In this document: in pieces, positions 41,296 through 48,382 of the stretch
How positions within the stretch are numbered: the stretch's first letter is position 1
How the letters are laid out: each line of letters begins with the position of its first letter
Source of the DNA: APNM01 sp040361335
GTDB lineage: Bacteria; Pseudomonadota; Gammaproteobacteria; Nevskiales; Salinisphaeraceae
Direction of reading: 5' to 3'
DNA: 64,000 nucleotides
NCBI RefSeq assembly: GCF_040361335.1
Contig: NZ_APNM01000003.1
Coordinates: 180,428 to 244,427 of the forward strand
The notes under the pieces: generated by a model
Seen by the model: the letters and a program-made list of their open reading frames with translations, nothing else
Databases searched by the model: none
Told to the model about the DNA's origin: nothing
Translations under genes and position numbers: made by a program

Positions 41296-41726
41296 CCGCG
41301 AAAGCGGTCGTAGGCTGGCGCGAATGGGTCGGATTGCCGGACCTGGGTATCGACCGCATCAAGGCGAAGATCGATACCGGCGCGCGGACATCGGCACTGC
41401 ACAGCTTCGCGCTCGAGGCCTACCGCGACAAGGGCGCGCCCTGGGTCCGGTTCGGGGTGCATCCCCTGCAGCGGAACCACACGCGCGAGATCTGGTGCAC
41501 GGCCGAGATCATCGACGAGCGTCGCGTCTCGGACTCGGGCGGCCACCGCGAGTGGCGCTACGTCATCGGCACGCGGCTGCGGCTGGGGCCGGACACCTGG
41601 CCGGTGGAGCTGACCTTGACCGCGCGCGATACGATGCTTTTCCGGCTTTTGGTCGGGCGCACGGCGATGCGCGCCCTGTGGGTCGACCCGAGTGCCTCCT
41701 ATCTGACCGGCGGCGAAGAGGGATAA
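41238..41726 (+). CDS. RimB-like retropepsin family protease
   Basis: A 162-residue protein of the ATP-dependent zinc protease/retropepsin-like family (PF05618 type). The aspartic-protease motif is in [15 protein letters not shown] near residue 50, and [20 protein letters not shown] and [13 protein letters not shown] fit the family. In Pseudomonas the homologue RimB removes glutamates that RimK adds to ribosomal protein S6. The first ATG (41238) lies in the centre of the heptamer element, and residues about 8-19 ([12 protein letters not shown]) are encoded by its right arm; no other start codon occurs before the conserved fold at [12 protein letters not shown]. rimK follows after four bases. 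Confidence 0.85.
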   Translation: MTPKDDSPLSPVTCNLQPDAAKAVVGWREWVGLPDLGIDRIKAKIDTGARTSALHSFALEAYRDKGAPWVRFGVHPLQRNHTREIWCTAEIIDERRVSDSGGHREWRYVIGTRLRLGPDTWPVELTLTARDTMLFRLLVGRTAMRALWVDPSASYLTGGEEG

Positions 41727-41730
41727 CTGG

Positions 41731-42645
41731 ATGGATTCGATGAAGATCACGATTCTCTCCCGCAACCGCAATCTCTACTCCACCCGCCGGCTCGTGGAGG
41801 CGGCGCGCGAGCGCGATCACGAGGTGTGGGTGATCGACCCGTTGCGCTGCTACATGAACATCGTCCCGCATGCGCCCGAGATCCACTTCAAGGGGCGCAA
41901 GCTGGAGGGCGGTGACGCCGTGATCCCGCGTATCGGGGCCTCCGTCACCTTCTACGGCACGGCGGTGCTGCGCCAGTTCGAGATGATCGGGGTCTATCCG
42001 CTCAACGAATCGGTGGCCATCTCGCGTTCCCGCGACAAGCTGCGTTCCATGCAGTTGCTCTCGCGCAAGGGTATCGGCGTGGCCGTGACCGGTTTCGCCC
42101 ACTCCCCGGACGACACCGACGACCTGCTGGACCTGGTGGGCCGGCCGCCGTTCGTGATCAAGCTCACCGAGGGCACGCAGGGCAAGGGCGTGGTGCTGGC
42201 GGAGACCCGCAAGGCCGCGGAGTCGGTGATCGACGCCTTCCGCGGCCTGGACGCCCACTTCCTGGTGCAGGAGTTCATCAAGGAGGCCAAGGGCGCCGAC
42301 ATCCGCTGCTTCGTGATCGGCAACAAGGTGGTGGCTTCCATGAAGCGCCAGGCCAAGGAGGGCGAGTTCCGCTCCAACATCCATCGCGGCGGTGTCGCCA
42401 CGCCCATCCGGATCACCCCGGAGGAACGCTCCACCGCGGTGCGGGCCGCCAAGATCATGGGCCTGAACGTGGCCGGCGTGGACCTGTTGCGTTCCAACCA
42501 CGGCCCGGTGGTCATGGAGGTGAACTCCTCGCCCGGACTGGAGGGCATCGAGACCGCCACCGGCAAGGATGTGGCCGGCCAGATCATCCAGTTCATCGAG
42601 AAGCACAGTCGCTACGGCAAGACGCGGACGCGGGGCGGAGGGTAG
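41731..42645 (+). CDS. rimK: Alpha-L-glutamate ligase RimK
   Basis: ATP-grasp ligase that adds glutamates to the C-terminus of ribosomal protein S6 (and makes poly-glutamate). The 304-residue product has [20 protein letters not shown] at the start, the ATP-grasp core [19 protein letters not shown] and [19 protein letters not shown], and the metal site [15 protein letters not shown] 41731 has AGAGGG eight bases upstream; ATG 41740 corresponds to the E. coli start. Its TAG stop is in a small GGGTA/TACCC hairpin followed by a heptamer array. Confidence 0.96.
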   Translation: MDSMKITILSRNRNLYSTRRLVEAARERDHEVWVIDPLRCYMNIVPHAPEIHFKGRKLEGGDAVIPRIGASVTFYGTAVLRQFEMIGVYPLNESVAISRSRDKLRSMQLLSRKGIGVAVTGFAHSPDDTDDLLDLVGRPPFVIKLTEGTQGKGVVLAETRKAAESVIDAFRGLDAHFLVQEFIKEAKGADIRCFVIGNKVVASMKRQAKEGEFRSNIHRGGVATPIRITPEERSTAVRAAKIMGLNVAGVDLLRSNHGPVVMEVNSSPGLEGIETATGKDVAGQIIQFIEKHSRYGKTRTRGGG

Positions 42646-42662
42646 CTTTTAGTACCCGGAGA

Positions 42663-42704
42663 GCAGTTTCCAGTTTCCAAAGAGCGGTTTCCGGTCGGAA
42701 ACCG
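42663..42704. repeat. Heptamer array, AGTTTCC type
   Basis: Units GCAGTTT, CCAGTTT, CCAAAGA, GCGGTTT, CCGGTCG, GAAACCG run at a 7-bp period; the end forms a perfect 9-bp palindrome CGGTTTCCG-GT-CGGAAACCG (42685-42704). The array fills the rimK to hydrolase gap and ends five bases before the next ATG. Confidence 0.8.
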
Positions 42705-42709
42705 AATCC

Positions 42710-43783
42710 ATGGTGAAATCCAAGCAAGCATCCATACCGGCCCTGACCATCGGCGGCACCCACATCCCCGCCGGGCAGCGCGTCACCCTCGATCTGCCGA
42801 TCACTGATCTCTATACCCACGCCAAGCTGACCATGCCCGTGCACGTGGTGCGCGGCCGGCGGCCGGGGCCGACGGTGTTCGTTTCGGCCGCCCTGCACGG
42901 CGATGAGATCAACGGCGTGGAGATCATCCGCCGGCTGCTCAAGATGGCGGCGCTGCGGAGCCTGCGGGGGACGCTGATCGCGGTGCCCATCGTCAACGTG
43001 CACGGCTTCCTGCGGCATTCGCGCTACCTGCCGGACCGGCGCGATCTCAATCGCTGCTTCCCCGGCTCCGAACATGGCTCGGTGGCGGCGCGGCTGGCGC
43101 GGGTCTTCGTCGCCGAGATCCTGGAGAAATCCGACTACGGCATCGATCTCCACACCGGCGCGATCCATCGTCCGAACCTGCCGCAGATCCGCGCCAACCT
43201 GGACGATCCCGAGACCCGTCGCATGGCCGAGGCCTTCGGTTGTCCGCTTATGGTCAACGCCGCCTTGCGCGAGGGCTCGCTGCGCGAGTACGCGCATACC
43301 TGCGGCGTGCCGCTGTTACTGTACGAGGCCGGCGAGGCCCTGCGCTTCGACGAGTTTTCGATCCGGGCCGGGGTGCGCGGCGTGACCGGCGTGCTGCGGG
43401 AACTGAAGATGCTGCCGCTGCGCGGCCGCCGCAAGGCCGCGCCCACGCCGGTGATCGCGCTGGACAGCAACTGGGTCCGGGCGCCGGAGTCGGGCATCCT
43501 GCGCTCGGTGGTCGAGCTCGGCGCGCGGGTGGTGAAGGGCCAGACCCTGGCGCTGGTCGCCGACCCGTTCGGCGAGAAGGAGGTCGAGGTGCGCGCGGAG
43601 CACGCCGGGGTGGTGATCGGCCGCTCCAATCTGCCGCTGGCGCACGCCGGCGACGCCCTCTACCACGTGGCCAAGGTATCGTCCGCGCGCAAGGTGGCCG
43701 GCCGCGTGGAGGCGTTCCAGAGCGAGCACGAGCCCGAGAACGGCGGCGGCGACGAGGAATGGGACGAGCCGCCGATCGTCTAG
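42710..43783 (+). CDS. Succinylglutamate desuccinylase/aspartoacylase family hydrolase
   Basis: Zinc carboxypeptidase-fold (M14-like) amidohydrolase of 357 residues. Zinc ligands are in VSAALHGDEINGVEIIRRL (HGDE) near residue 65 and GIDLHTGAIHR near residue 145; RDLNRCFPG is the substrate-binding NRxFPG motif. A biotinyl-lipoyl-like C-terminal segment (GILRSVVELGARVVKGQTLA) follows. With rimB and rimK it forms a recurrent cluster, so it may act on glutamyl-modified products; the substrate is unknown. The start has no visible ribosome binding site because of the repeat directly upstream. Confidence 0.88.
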   Translation: MVKSKQASIPALTIGGTHIPAGQRVTLDLPITDLYTHAKLTMPVHVVRGRRPGPTVFVSAALHGDEINGVEIIRRLLKMAALRSLRGTLIAVPIVNVHGFLRHSRYLPDRRDLNRCFPGSEHGSVAARLARVFVAEILEKSDYGIDLHTGAIHRPNLPQIRANLDDPETRRMAEAFGCPLMVNAALREGSLREYAHTCGVPLLLYEAGEALRFDEFSIRAGVRGVTGVLRELKMLPLRGRRKAAPTPVIALDSNWVRAPESGILRSVVELGARVVKGQTLALVADPFGEKEVEVRAEHAGVVIGRSNLPLAHAGDALYHVAKVSSARKVAGRVEAFQSEHEPENGGGDEEWDEPPIV

Positions 43784-43834
43784 GAGGGTGTCTACAAGAC
43801 TGCCGCGCCCGGCATCTTGGCCGCCGGCGGTGCT

Positions 43835-43853
43835 CCCTCTTTCCGAAAGAGGG
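43835..43853. terminator. Hairpin between convergent genes
   Basis: Stem CCCTCTTT-CCG-AAAGAGGG in the 180-bp gap between the desuccinylase-like gene and the next leftward gene. It lacks a long T-run, so termination is only possible. The rest of the gap shows no gene; a TGTATACGTACA near-palindrome lies at about 43858. Confidence 0.4.
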
Positions 43854-43963
43854 CTCATGTATACGTACACGCGCCGCGCTTCCCGCGCTCCGGCGGCGAC
43901 CAACCCGCCTTCGCTCGCCACGTTTCGTAGCCCGGTAACGCCGGGCGGCTTCGCGTACTCGGC

Positions 43964-44638
43964 CTAGCGCCCCATGCCGGGCATGGCCTGCGGTTCGGCG
44001 GGCAGCTCGAAATCGCCGGCCGCGCGGGCCCCGGCGGAGATTGAGCTCACCTTGAAATCGTCGCCGGCGCGCAACAGGCCGAGGCCGCGCTCGGCGAGTT
44101 CGCGGTCCATGCGGTCGGCGTCGGCGCCGCCGTTCCCGCCGCTCAACGCCGCGATGGCCGCGAACCAGGCCTGGGTCATCTCCACCGCCAACGGATCGTC
44201 CGAGAGCACCATTTCCTGGGTGCCCTGACCGCCGTCGTCGCGGTACACGACGCGATAGATCTCGCCCTCGATACCGGCCACCGTCTCCGTGCGGCCGGTG
44301 GCCTCGATCTCGACCAGGGCGTCGCCGCCGCTGGGGCCGGCCGCCGGGGCCGCGGGACCGGCGGAGCCGGCCATGCCGCCCATGGCCTGGCGCATGGCGG
44401 ACAGGTCGATCACCATCGGCTGCCCGCCACGATGACTGACCATGTAGGCGTTGCCGTCGCGGACCAACATATAGTCGCCACCCTGGACGTCCATGCGCAC
44501 TGTCTGCGCGTCCCGCCAGGCGATGCTCATGCTCTGGCCGCCGGCGCCCCACGTGGCGCTGCCGTCGGCCCAGACCGCGGCGGATAGGGCGGCGAGCAGC
44601 CCGCCGAGCAGTCCGGCGGTGAATCGTTGGTGAGGCAT
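43964..44638 (-). CDS. Exported protein of unknown function (Met/Gly-rich)
   Basis: A 224-residue protein with a signal peptide (FTAGLLGGLLAALSAAVWADG) and strong ribosome binding site GGGAG. The mature part begins SATWGAGGQSMSIAWRDAQT, reads like a repeated beta-strand fold (VRMDVQGGDYMLVRDGNAYM), and has a central Ala/Gly/Pro linker, then EIEATGRTETVAGIEGEIYRVVYRD. It resembles DUF4412-type exported proteins. It ends with EPQAMPGMGR. It is probably periplasmic and in an operon with the small gene upstream. No function can be given. Confidence 0.75.
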   Translation of the reverse strand: MPHQRFTAGLLGGLLAALSAAVWADGSATWGAGGQSMSIAWRDAQTVRMDVQGGDYMLVRDGNAYMVSHRGGQPMVIDLSAMRQAMGGMAGSAGPAAPAAGPSGGDALVEIEATGRTETVAGIEGEIYRVVYRDDGGQGTQEMVLSDDPLAVEMTQAWFAAIAALSGGNGGADADRMDRELAERGLGLLRAGDDFKVSSISAGARAAGDFELPAEPQAMPGMGR

Positions 44639-44664
44639 GATCGTTCTCCCTGACGTTCGTCGGT

Positions 44665-44889
44665 TCAGTCGAAGAGGCTGTCCAACGCCTTGTCGACCGC
44701 CTTGTCCATGGCCTTGTCGCTCTCGCGGTCGACCCGGGACTCCACCCGCTGCTTCTGCCGTTCCTCCTGGCGTTCGACCTTCTCCGAACTCTTTTCCTGG
44801 ACCGCGCCGAATATGGGGTCCTGTTCGGCGAGGGCCCCGCCGGCCGCCAGCAGCAGCATGCAACCCGCCAGCGTCATCGTTGTTCGCAT
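44665..44889 (-). CDS. Small exported coiled-coil protein
   Basis: A 74-residue product with a signal peptide (TLAGCMLLLAAGGALAEQ) and a charged helical tail rich in Glu, Lys, Arg and Asp (KSSEKVERQEERQKQRVESR) that should form a coiled coil. A lipobox-like LAGC lies too early to be certain; cleavage after ALA is more likely. A good ribosome binding site GAGGAG precedes the ATG. It lies 26 bases before the unknown exported protein at 43964. Confidence 0.75.
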   Translation of the reverse strand: MRTTMTLAGCMLLLAAGGALAEQDPIFGAVQEKSSEKVERQEERQKQRVESRVDRESDKAMDKAVDKALDSLFD

Positions 44890-44987
44890 GTCCCTATCTC
44901 CTCGTGGTGTCCTGGTCGGAATCTTACGGCAGCGGTGACCGCGGGCCCAGCCCGGAAGCCGCGAGCGGCTCCCGGGCCGGGTCCGGC

Positions 44988-46025
44988 TCAGGCCTCCTCC
45001 GGGCAGAGGTCCGAGACATCCTCCGGGGTCACCTCCTCGCCGTCGACGAATACCGTGCCGTTGTTGTATTCGATGTCGAACGCCTCGTCGGTGCCGGTCA
45101 CCGCGATGGTGAGCGCGCCGGTGGAGACCCGGGCGTCGGCTGTGTCGAAATCCTCGATTCGCAACGGCGTGTCCGTGCGGTAGTCGACATCGAAGGCACA
45201 CCGGTCGCCGTCCTCGACGTTCAGCCGGAAGGCCATGCGTCCGTCGATGGTCTGTTCCACGGCGCCGGATCCTCGGTCCTCCTGCTGGAATACCAGGAGG
45301 TCATCCAGGCCGTTGCCGGCCTCGAGCCGGAACTCCAGGACCTCCATGACCAGGAACGCGGCCAGGGTGGCGTCGACCCCGGCGGTGCCGGAGAAGTCGC
45401 CGAGGTCGCCGGCGACGCAACCGTCGCAGAAGTAGAGCACGCCGCGGGTGCGGACATCGCCGGCCTGGGCGGAGGCGACATCGTAGAACGCATCGACGTC
45501 CGGGGCGCCACCGTCGCCGTCGCCGCCGGCGCGGTAATAAACGATCTCGCCACCGTCCATGGCGGCGTCCGCGATGTCGAACTGTCCGCGGAACGAGAAA
45601 TCGTCGGACTCGCAATCGGCGACGATCCGGGTGCCGGTGACGGGGTCGGCGGGCACGTTGGAAAAGTCATCCGGGAAACCCTGTTCCCGCAGGTTGAATG
45701 CCCGGTCGTCGTCGACGGTGTAGGTGCCCTCGCCGCCGAGCGACTCGCATTGGTCGGTCGTATCCGTCGCCGCCGTCCGGGCCTGCATGCTGCTTTGACC
45801 CTGCTGTGGGGGCGTCTCCCCGACGGGCGGCTCCTCGAATTCGGAGATCGCGTCGGTGCCGATCAGGGCGGCGATCTGTGCCTGTTGGGAGGCGGAGGGC
45901 AGACCGTCGCCGCTGTCGCCATCGCCGCTGCTGCCGTCATTGCATCCGGCCAGCGCCAGGGCGCCCGCGGCCGCGACGATCAACAGGCCGTGGCCCGGGT
46001 TGCCGTGATGACGTTGTTCCCTCAT
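44988..46025 (-). CDS. Lipoprotein of unknown function
   Basis: A 345-residue lipoprotein. The signal peptide ends in the lipobox LALAGC (Cys about residue 28), followed by a Gly/Ser/Asp linker with aspartate-rich pattern DGSSGDGDSGDG. The rest is acidic, with Cys residues that could pair in the oxidising envelope (QCESLGG, YFCDGCVAGD, DRCAFDVDY, LCPEE). AGGAGT stands at good distance before ATG 46025. No domain was recognised. It shares direction with the two exported genes downstream, 98 bases apart. Confidence 0.8.
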   Translation of the reverse strand: MREQRHHGNPGHGLLIVAAAGALALAGCNDGSSGDGDSGDGLPSASQQAQIAALIGTDAISEFEEPPVGETPPQQGQSSMQARTAATDTTDQCESLGGEGTYTVDDDRAFNLREQGFPDDFSNVPADPVTGTRIVADCESDDFSFRGQFDIADAAMDGGEIVYYRAGGDGDGGAPDVDAFYDVASAQAGDVRTRGVLYFCDGCVAGDLGDFSGTAGVDATLAAFLVMEVLEFRLEAGNGLDDLLVFQQEDRGSGAVEQTIDGRMAFRLNVEDGDRCAFDVDYRTDTPLRIEDFDTADARVSTGALTIAVTGTDEAFDIEYNNGTVFVDGEEVTPEDVSDLCPEEA

Positions 46026-46375
46026 CGGTGATTACTCCTGTGTCATGCGGATCGATATATCGCCATCCGGCGGCGGGGCCGCTCGGGCGCGGAAACGGTC
46101 GGCAAAAGATGACCCGGCCAGGGGCCGGGTCCAGTTTGCACGCAGGGTTTGCGCCCACTCGGCAGGCCGCATTCGCGACGTGGGTTCTTGTCGGTTCCCC
46201 AGTCCCCTCTGCCAGAAATGCGTCGGACGTAACCATCGAGCCGGGATGCGCTCGCTGCCAAGGCCGCAAGCGCTCGAATTTGCTCGCCGCGCCTGGATCG
46301 TGTGCCCGCGTTTGCCTACACTGCCGATGCGTGGCCACGCATGGCGACGCAGGGTTTGCACACAAGAGGTGGCAG
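46026..46375. other. 350-bp intergenic region before the ATPase pair
   Basis: Divergent gap between the lipoprotein gene and the ATPase genes. The frame of the ATPase gene is open through it, but codon content is not coding-like. It contains a CCCGGCC-AGG-GGCCGGG hairpin near 46117, and a 12-bp direct repeat CGCAGGGTTTGC at 46141 and 46348, the second one 17 bases before the start codon. A TACACT hexamer near 46316 could be a -10 element. No further signals were found. Confidence 0.45.
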
Positions 46376-48382
46376 ATGTCGGGCGTCCGTCCGGAGGAAC
46401 GCCTGCCGCCGGCCTATGCGCCGGTCGCGGCCGACAAGGCGGGATTCCACGGGCGGCGCGCCGAGTTGGTCGCGTTGCGCCGTTGGCTGACGGACCACGG
46501 CGAGTCGTGCCCCGTCCGGTTCCTGGTCGGCCCCGCCGGCATCGGCAAGACCCGGCTGCTGGGGGCATGCCATGCCGAGGCGCGCGCGGCCGGCCGCGCC
46601 GGTCCGTATGTGGACGCCCGCCACGTGCCCCCCGTGCCCCACGAGATCCGCGCCGCCCTGGATCGCCCCACTGCCGCCGCCGGTCCGCCGCTGATCGTGA
46701 TCGACGGCCTCGAGGCCTGGCACGATGTCGAGCCCTGGCTGCGCGACGAATGTCTGCCGCGGCTGCCTGGCGATCTCAGGCTCCTGATCGCGAGCCGGCG
46801 CGAGCCCGGGTTGGAGTGGCGCACGGATGCCGGCTGGCAGAGCCTGTGCCGGGTGCGTCGCCTCGCGGGCCTGGCGCCCGGCGAGGCCGAGGGGCTCCTC
46901 GCCGCGAGCGGTGTGCCGGACCGTTTCCGCGGCCGGTTGCTGGCCCTGGCCGACGGCTGTCCCCTCACCCTCGTCGTGGCCGCCGAAGCGGTCCGTGCCC
47001 GACCCGGGGCCGGGTTTCCGGAAGTCGACGACCAGGCGCCGCTGTCCGGTCTGCTGGCCGCTTTCGCGTCGGCGGCCTGCGATGACGCACAGCGCCGGGC
47101 GCTGGACGCCGCGGCGGTGGTGGCCGATCTGGACCGTGACATGCTTGCCCGCCTGTCGCCCGGCGACGACGCCGATCGCCTGCACGCCTGGTTGCGCGGC
47201 CTACCGTTCGCGACGGCGGCCGATCGCGGCGTGAGTCTGCACGAGCGGGTCCGCGAGACGTGGTTGTCGGCGATGCGGCAAAAGCGTCCGCATTGCTACG
47301 AGCGGCTGGCCCGGCGCGCGGTCGCCTGCGTCCTGGATCGGAGCGGCGACGCCGGGCGGTCGCTGACGCGGGCCGCCCGGACGGCGGATCGCATCGCCGA
47401 CATCCTGCGCCCGCCGCCCCGTGTGCGCCGCCTGGTCGGCGGTGCCGCGGGGCGTTGTTTGTATCCGGATATCGCCCGCGACAGCGATCTGCCCGCGCTC
47501 GCGGATGCCATCCAGCGGCGCGAGGGCGCGGCGTCCGCCCGTTGGTTCCGGGACTGGTGCGCGCGCCGGCCGGCGGGGCTGTACGTGATCCGCGACGTGC
47601 AGGGAGGCGTGCGGGCCGCATGCCTGGAGGTCCGGCCCGCGGATGTTCCCGGCGCCGAATCCGATCCGGTGGTCCGGACGCTGCGGCGCCGGGCACCGGG
47701 GCACGGCCCGCTGACGCTGATACGCCACTGGTCGGTCGGGGACGGCGATCCGCGGGACGCGCCCGAGGTCACCCGCCTGATGACCGTGCTCGCGGTCCGC
47801 CTGCTGGCCGATCGCGGCCGGCGCCGTGTCGCCATGGCCCTGGCGCCCCGTTCGCCGGCCGCCGTCTGGCCGCGCCTGCTGGGCATGTCGCCCGTGGCCG
47901 GCGCGGTCGCGGGGTGCGGGCTACGCCTGTTCCATCGCGAGTGGGGGCAAGTGTCGCCCAGGGAACATGCGCAGGCCCTGGTCGCGAACCTGCTCGCGCG
48001 TCATGACGGCGGCGCGGCCGATATGCCGCCGGCGCCGGAGTTCGAGGCGGCGGTCGCGGCGGCCTTGTGCCACTGGCGCAACGACCGGGCCCTGGCCGAA
48101 AGCGAACTGGGCGCCTGGCTTTGGTCGCCGGTGCCGGCCGGCGACCCGAGCCATCGGGCGACGGCTGTCCGCGCCGCGATCGAACGCGCCGCCGACGGTT
48201 GCGATGCGCGCGCGCGGCGGTTGCTGCGCCGGGCCTACTTCGCGCCGGCGGAGAGCCAGCGTGCGGCGGCGCGCGCGCTGGGCATGGGGTATTCGACCTT
48301 TCGCCGCCATCTGGCCGCGGCGCGCACCGAGCTGACGTGCCGGCTATGGCGCGACCGTCGGCGGGCGGGAGCGGGCGCATGA
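46376..48382 (+). CDS. STAND-like ATPase with C-terminal helix-turn-helix, first of a paralogous pair
   Basis: A 668-residue protein of unknown function. GRRAELVALRRWL leads to Walker A VGPAGIGKTRLL (about residues 51-60), Walker B PPLIVIDGLEAWHD and the STAND-type sensor LLIASRREPGLEW. A middle region contains LTLIRHWSVGDG, shared with its neighbour. The last 60 residues (RAAARALGMGYSTFRRHL) look like a DNA-binding helix-turn-helix of the sigma-region-4 kind. ATG 46376 has AAGAGG upstream; the open frame extends 226 codons further into non-coding sequence. The stop overlaps the next start by ATGA. Role by analogy: signal-responsive transcription regulator; partner and ligand unknown. Confidence 0.75.
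   Translation: MSGVRPEERLPPAYAPVAADKAGFHGRRAELVALRRWLTDHGESCPVRFLVGPAGIGKTRLLGACHAEARAAGRAGPYVDARHVPPVPHEIRAALDRPTAAAGPPLIVIDGLEAWHDVEPWLRDECLPRLPGDLRLLIASRREPGLEWRTDAGWQSLCRVRRLAGLAPGEAEGLLAASGVPDRFRGRLLALADGCPLTLVVAAEAVRARPGAGFPEVDDQAPLSGLLAAFASAACDDAQRRALDAAAVVADLDRDMLARLSPGDDADRLHAWLRGLPFATAADRGVSLHERVRETWLSAMRQKRPHCYERLARRAVACVLDRSGDAGRSLTRAARTADRIADILRPPPRVRRLVGGAAGRCLYPDIARDSDLPALADAIQRREGAASARWFRDWCARRPAGLYVIRDVQGGVRAACLEVRPADVPGAESDPVVRTLRRRAPGHGPLTLIRHWSVGDGDPRDAPEVTRLMTVLAVRLLADRGRRRVAMALAPRSPAAVWPRLLGMSPVAGAVAGCGLRLFHREWGQVSPREHAQALVANLLARHDGGAADMPPAPEFEAAVAAALCHWRNDRALAESELGAWLWSPVPAGDPSHRATAVRAAIERAADGCDARARRLLRRAYFAPAESQRAAARALGMGYSTFRRHLAAARTELTCRLWRDRRRAGAGA

Noticed and set aside
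45698..46375. 226-codon N-terminal extension of the first STAND-like ATPase
   Set aside because: It would overlap the lipoprotein gene and its signals, is Arg/Pro/Ser-rich, and the homologous neighbour starts at the equivalent of ATG 46376.
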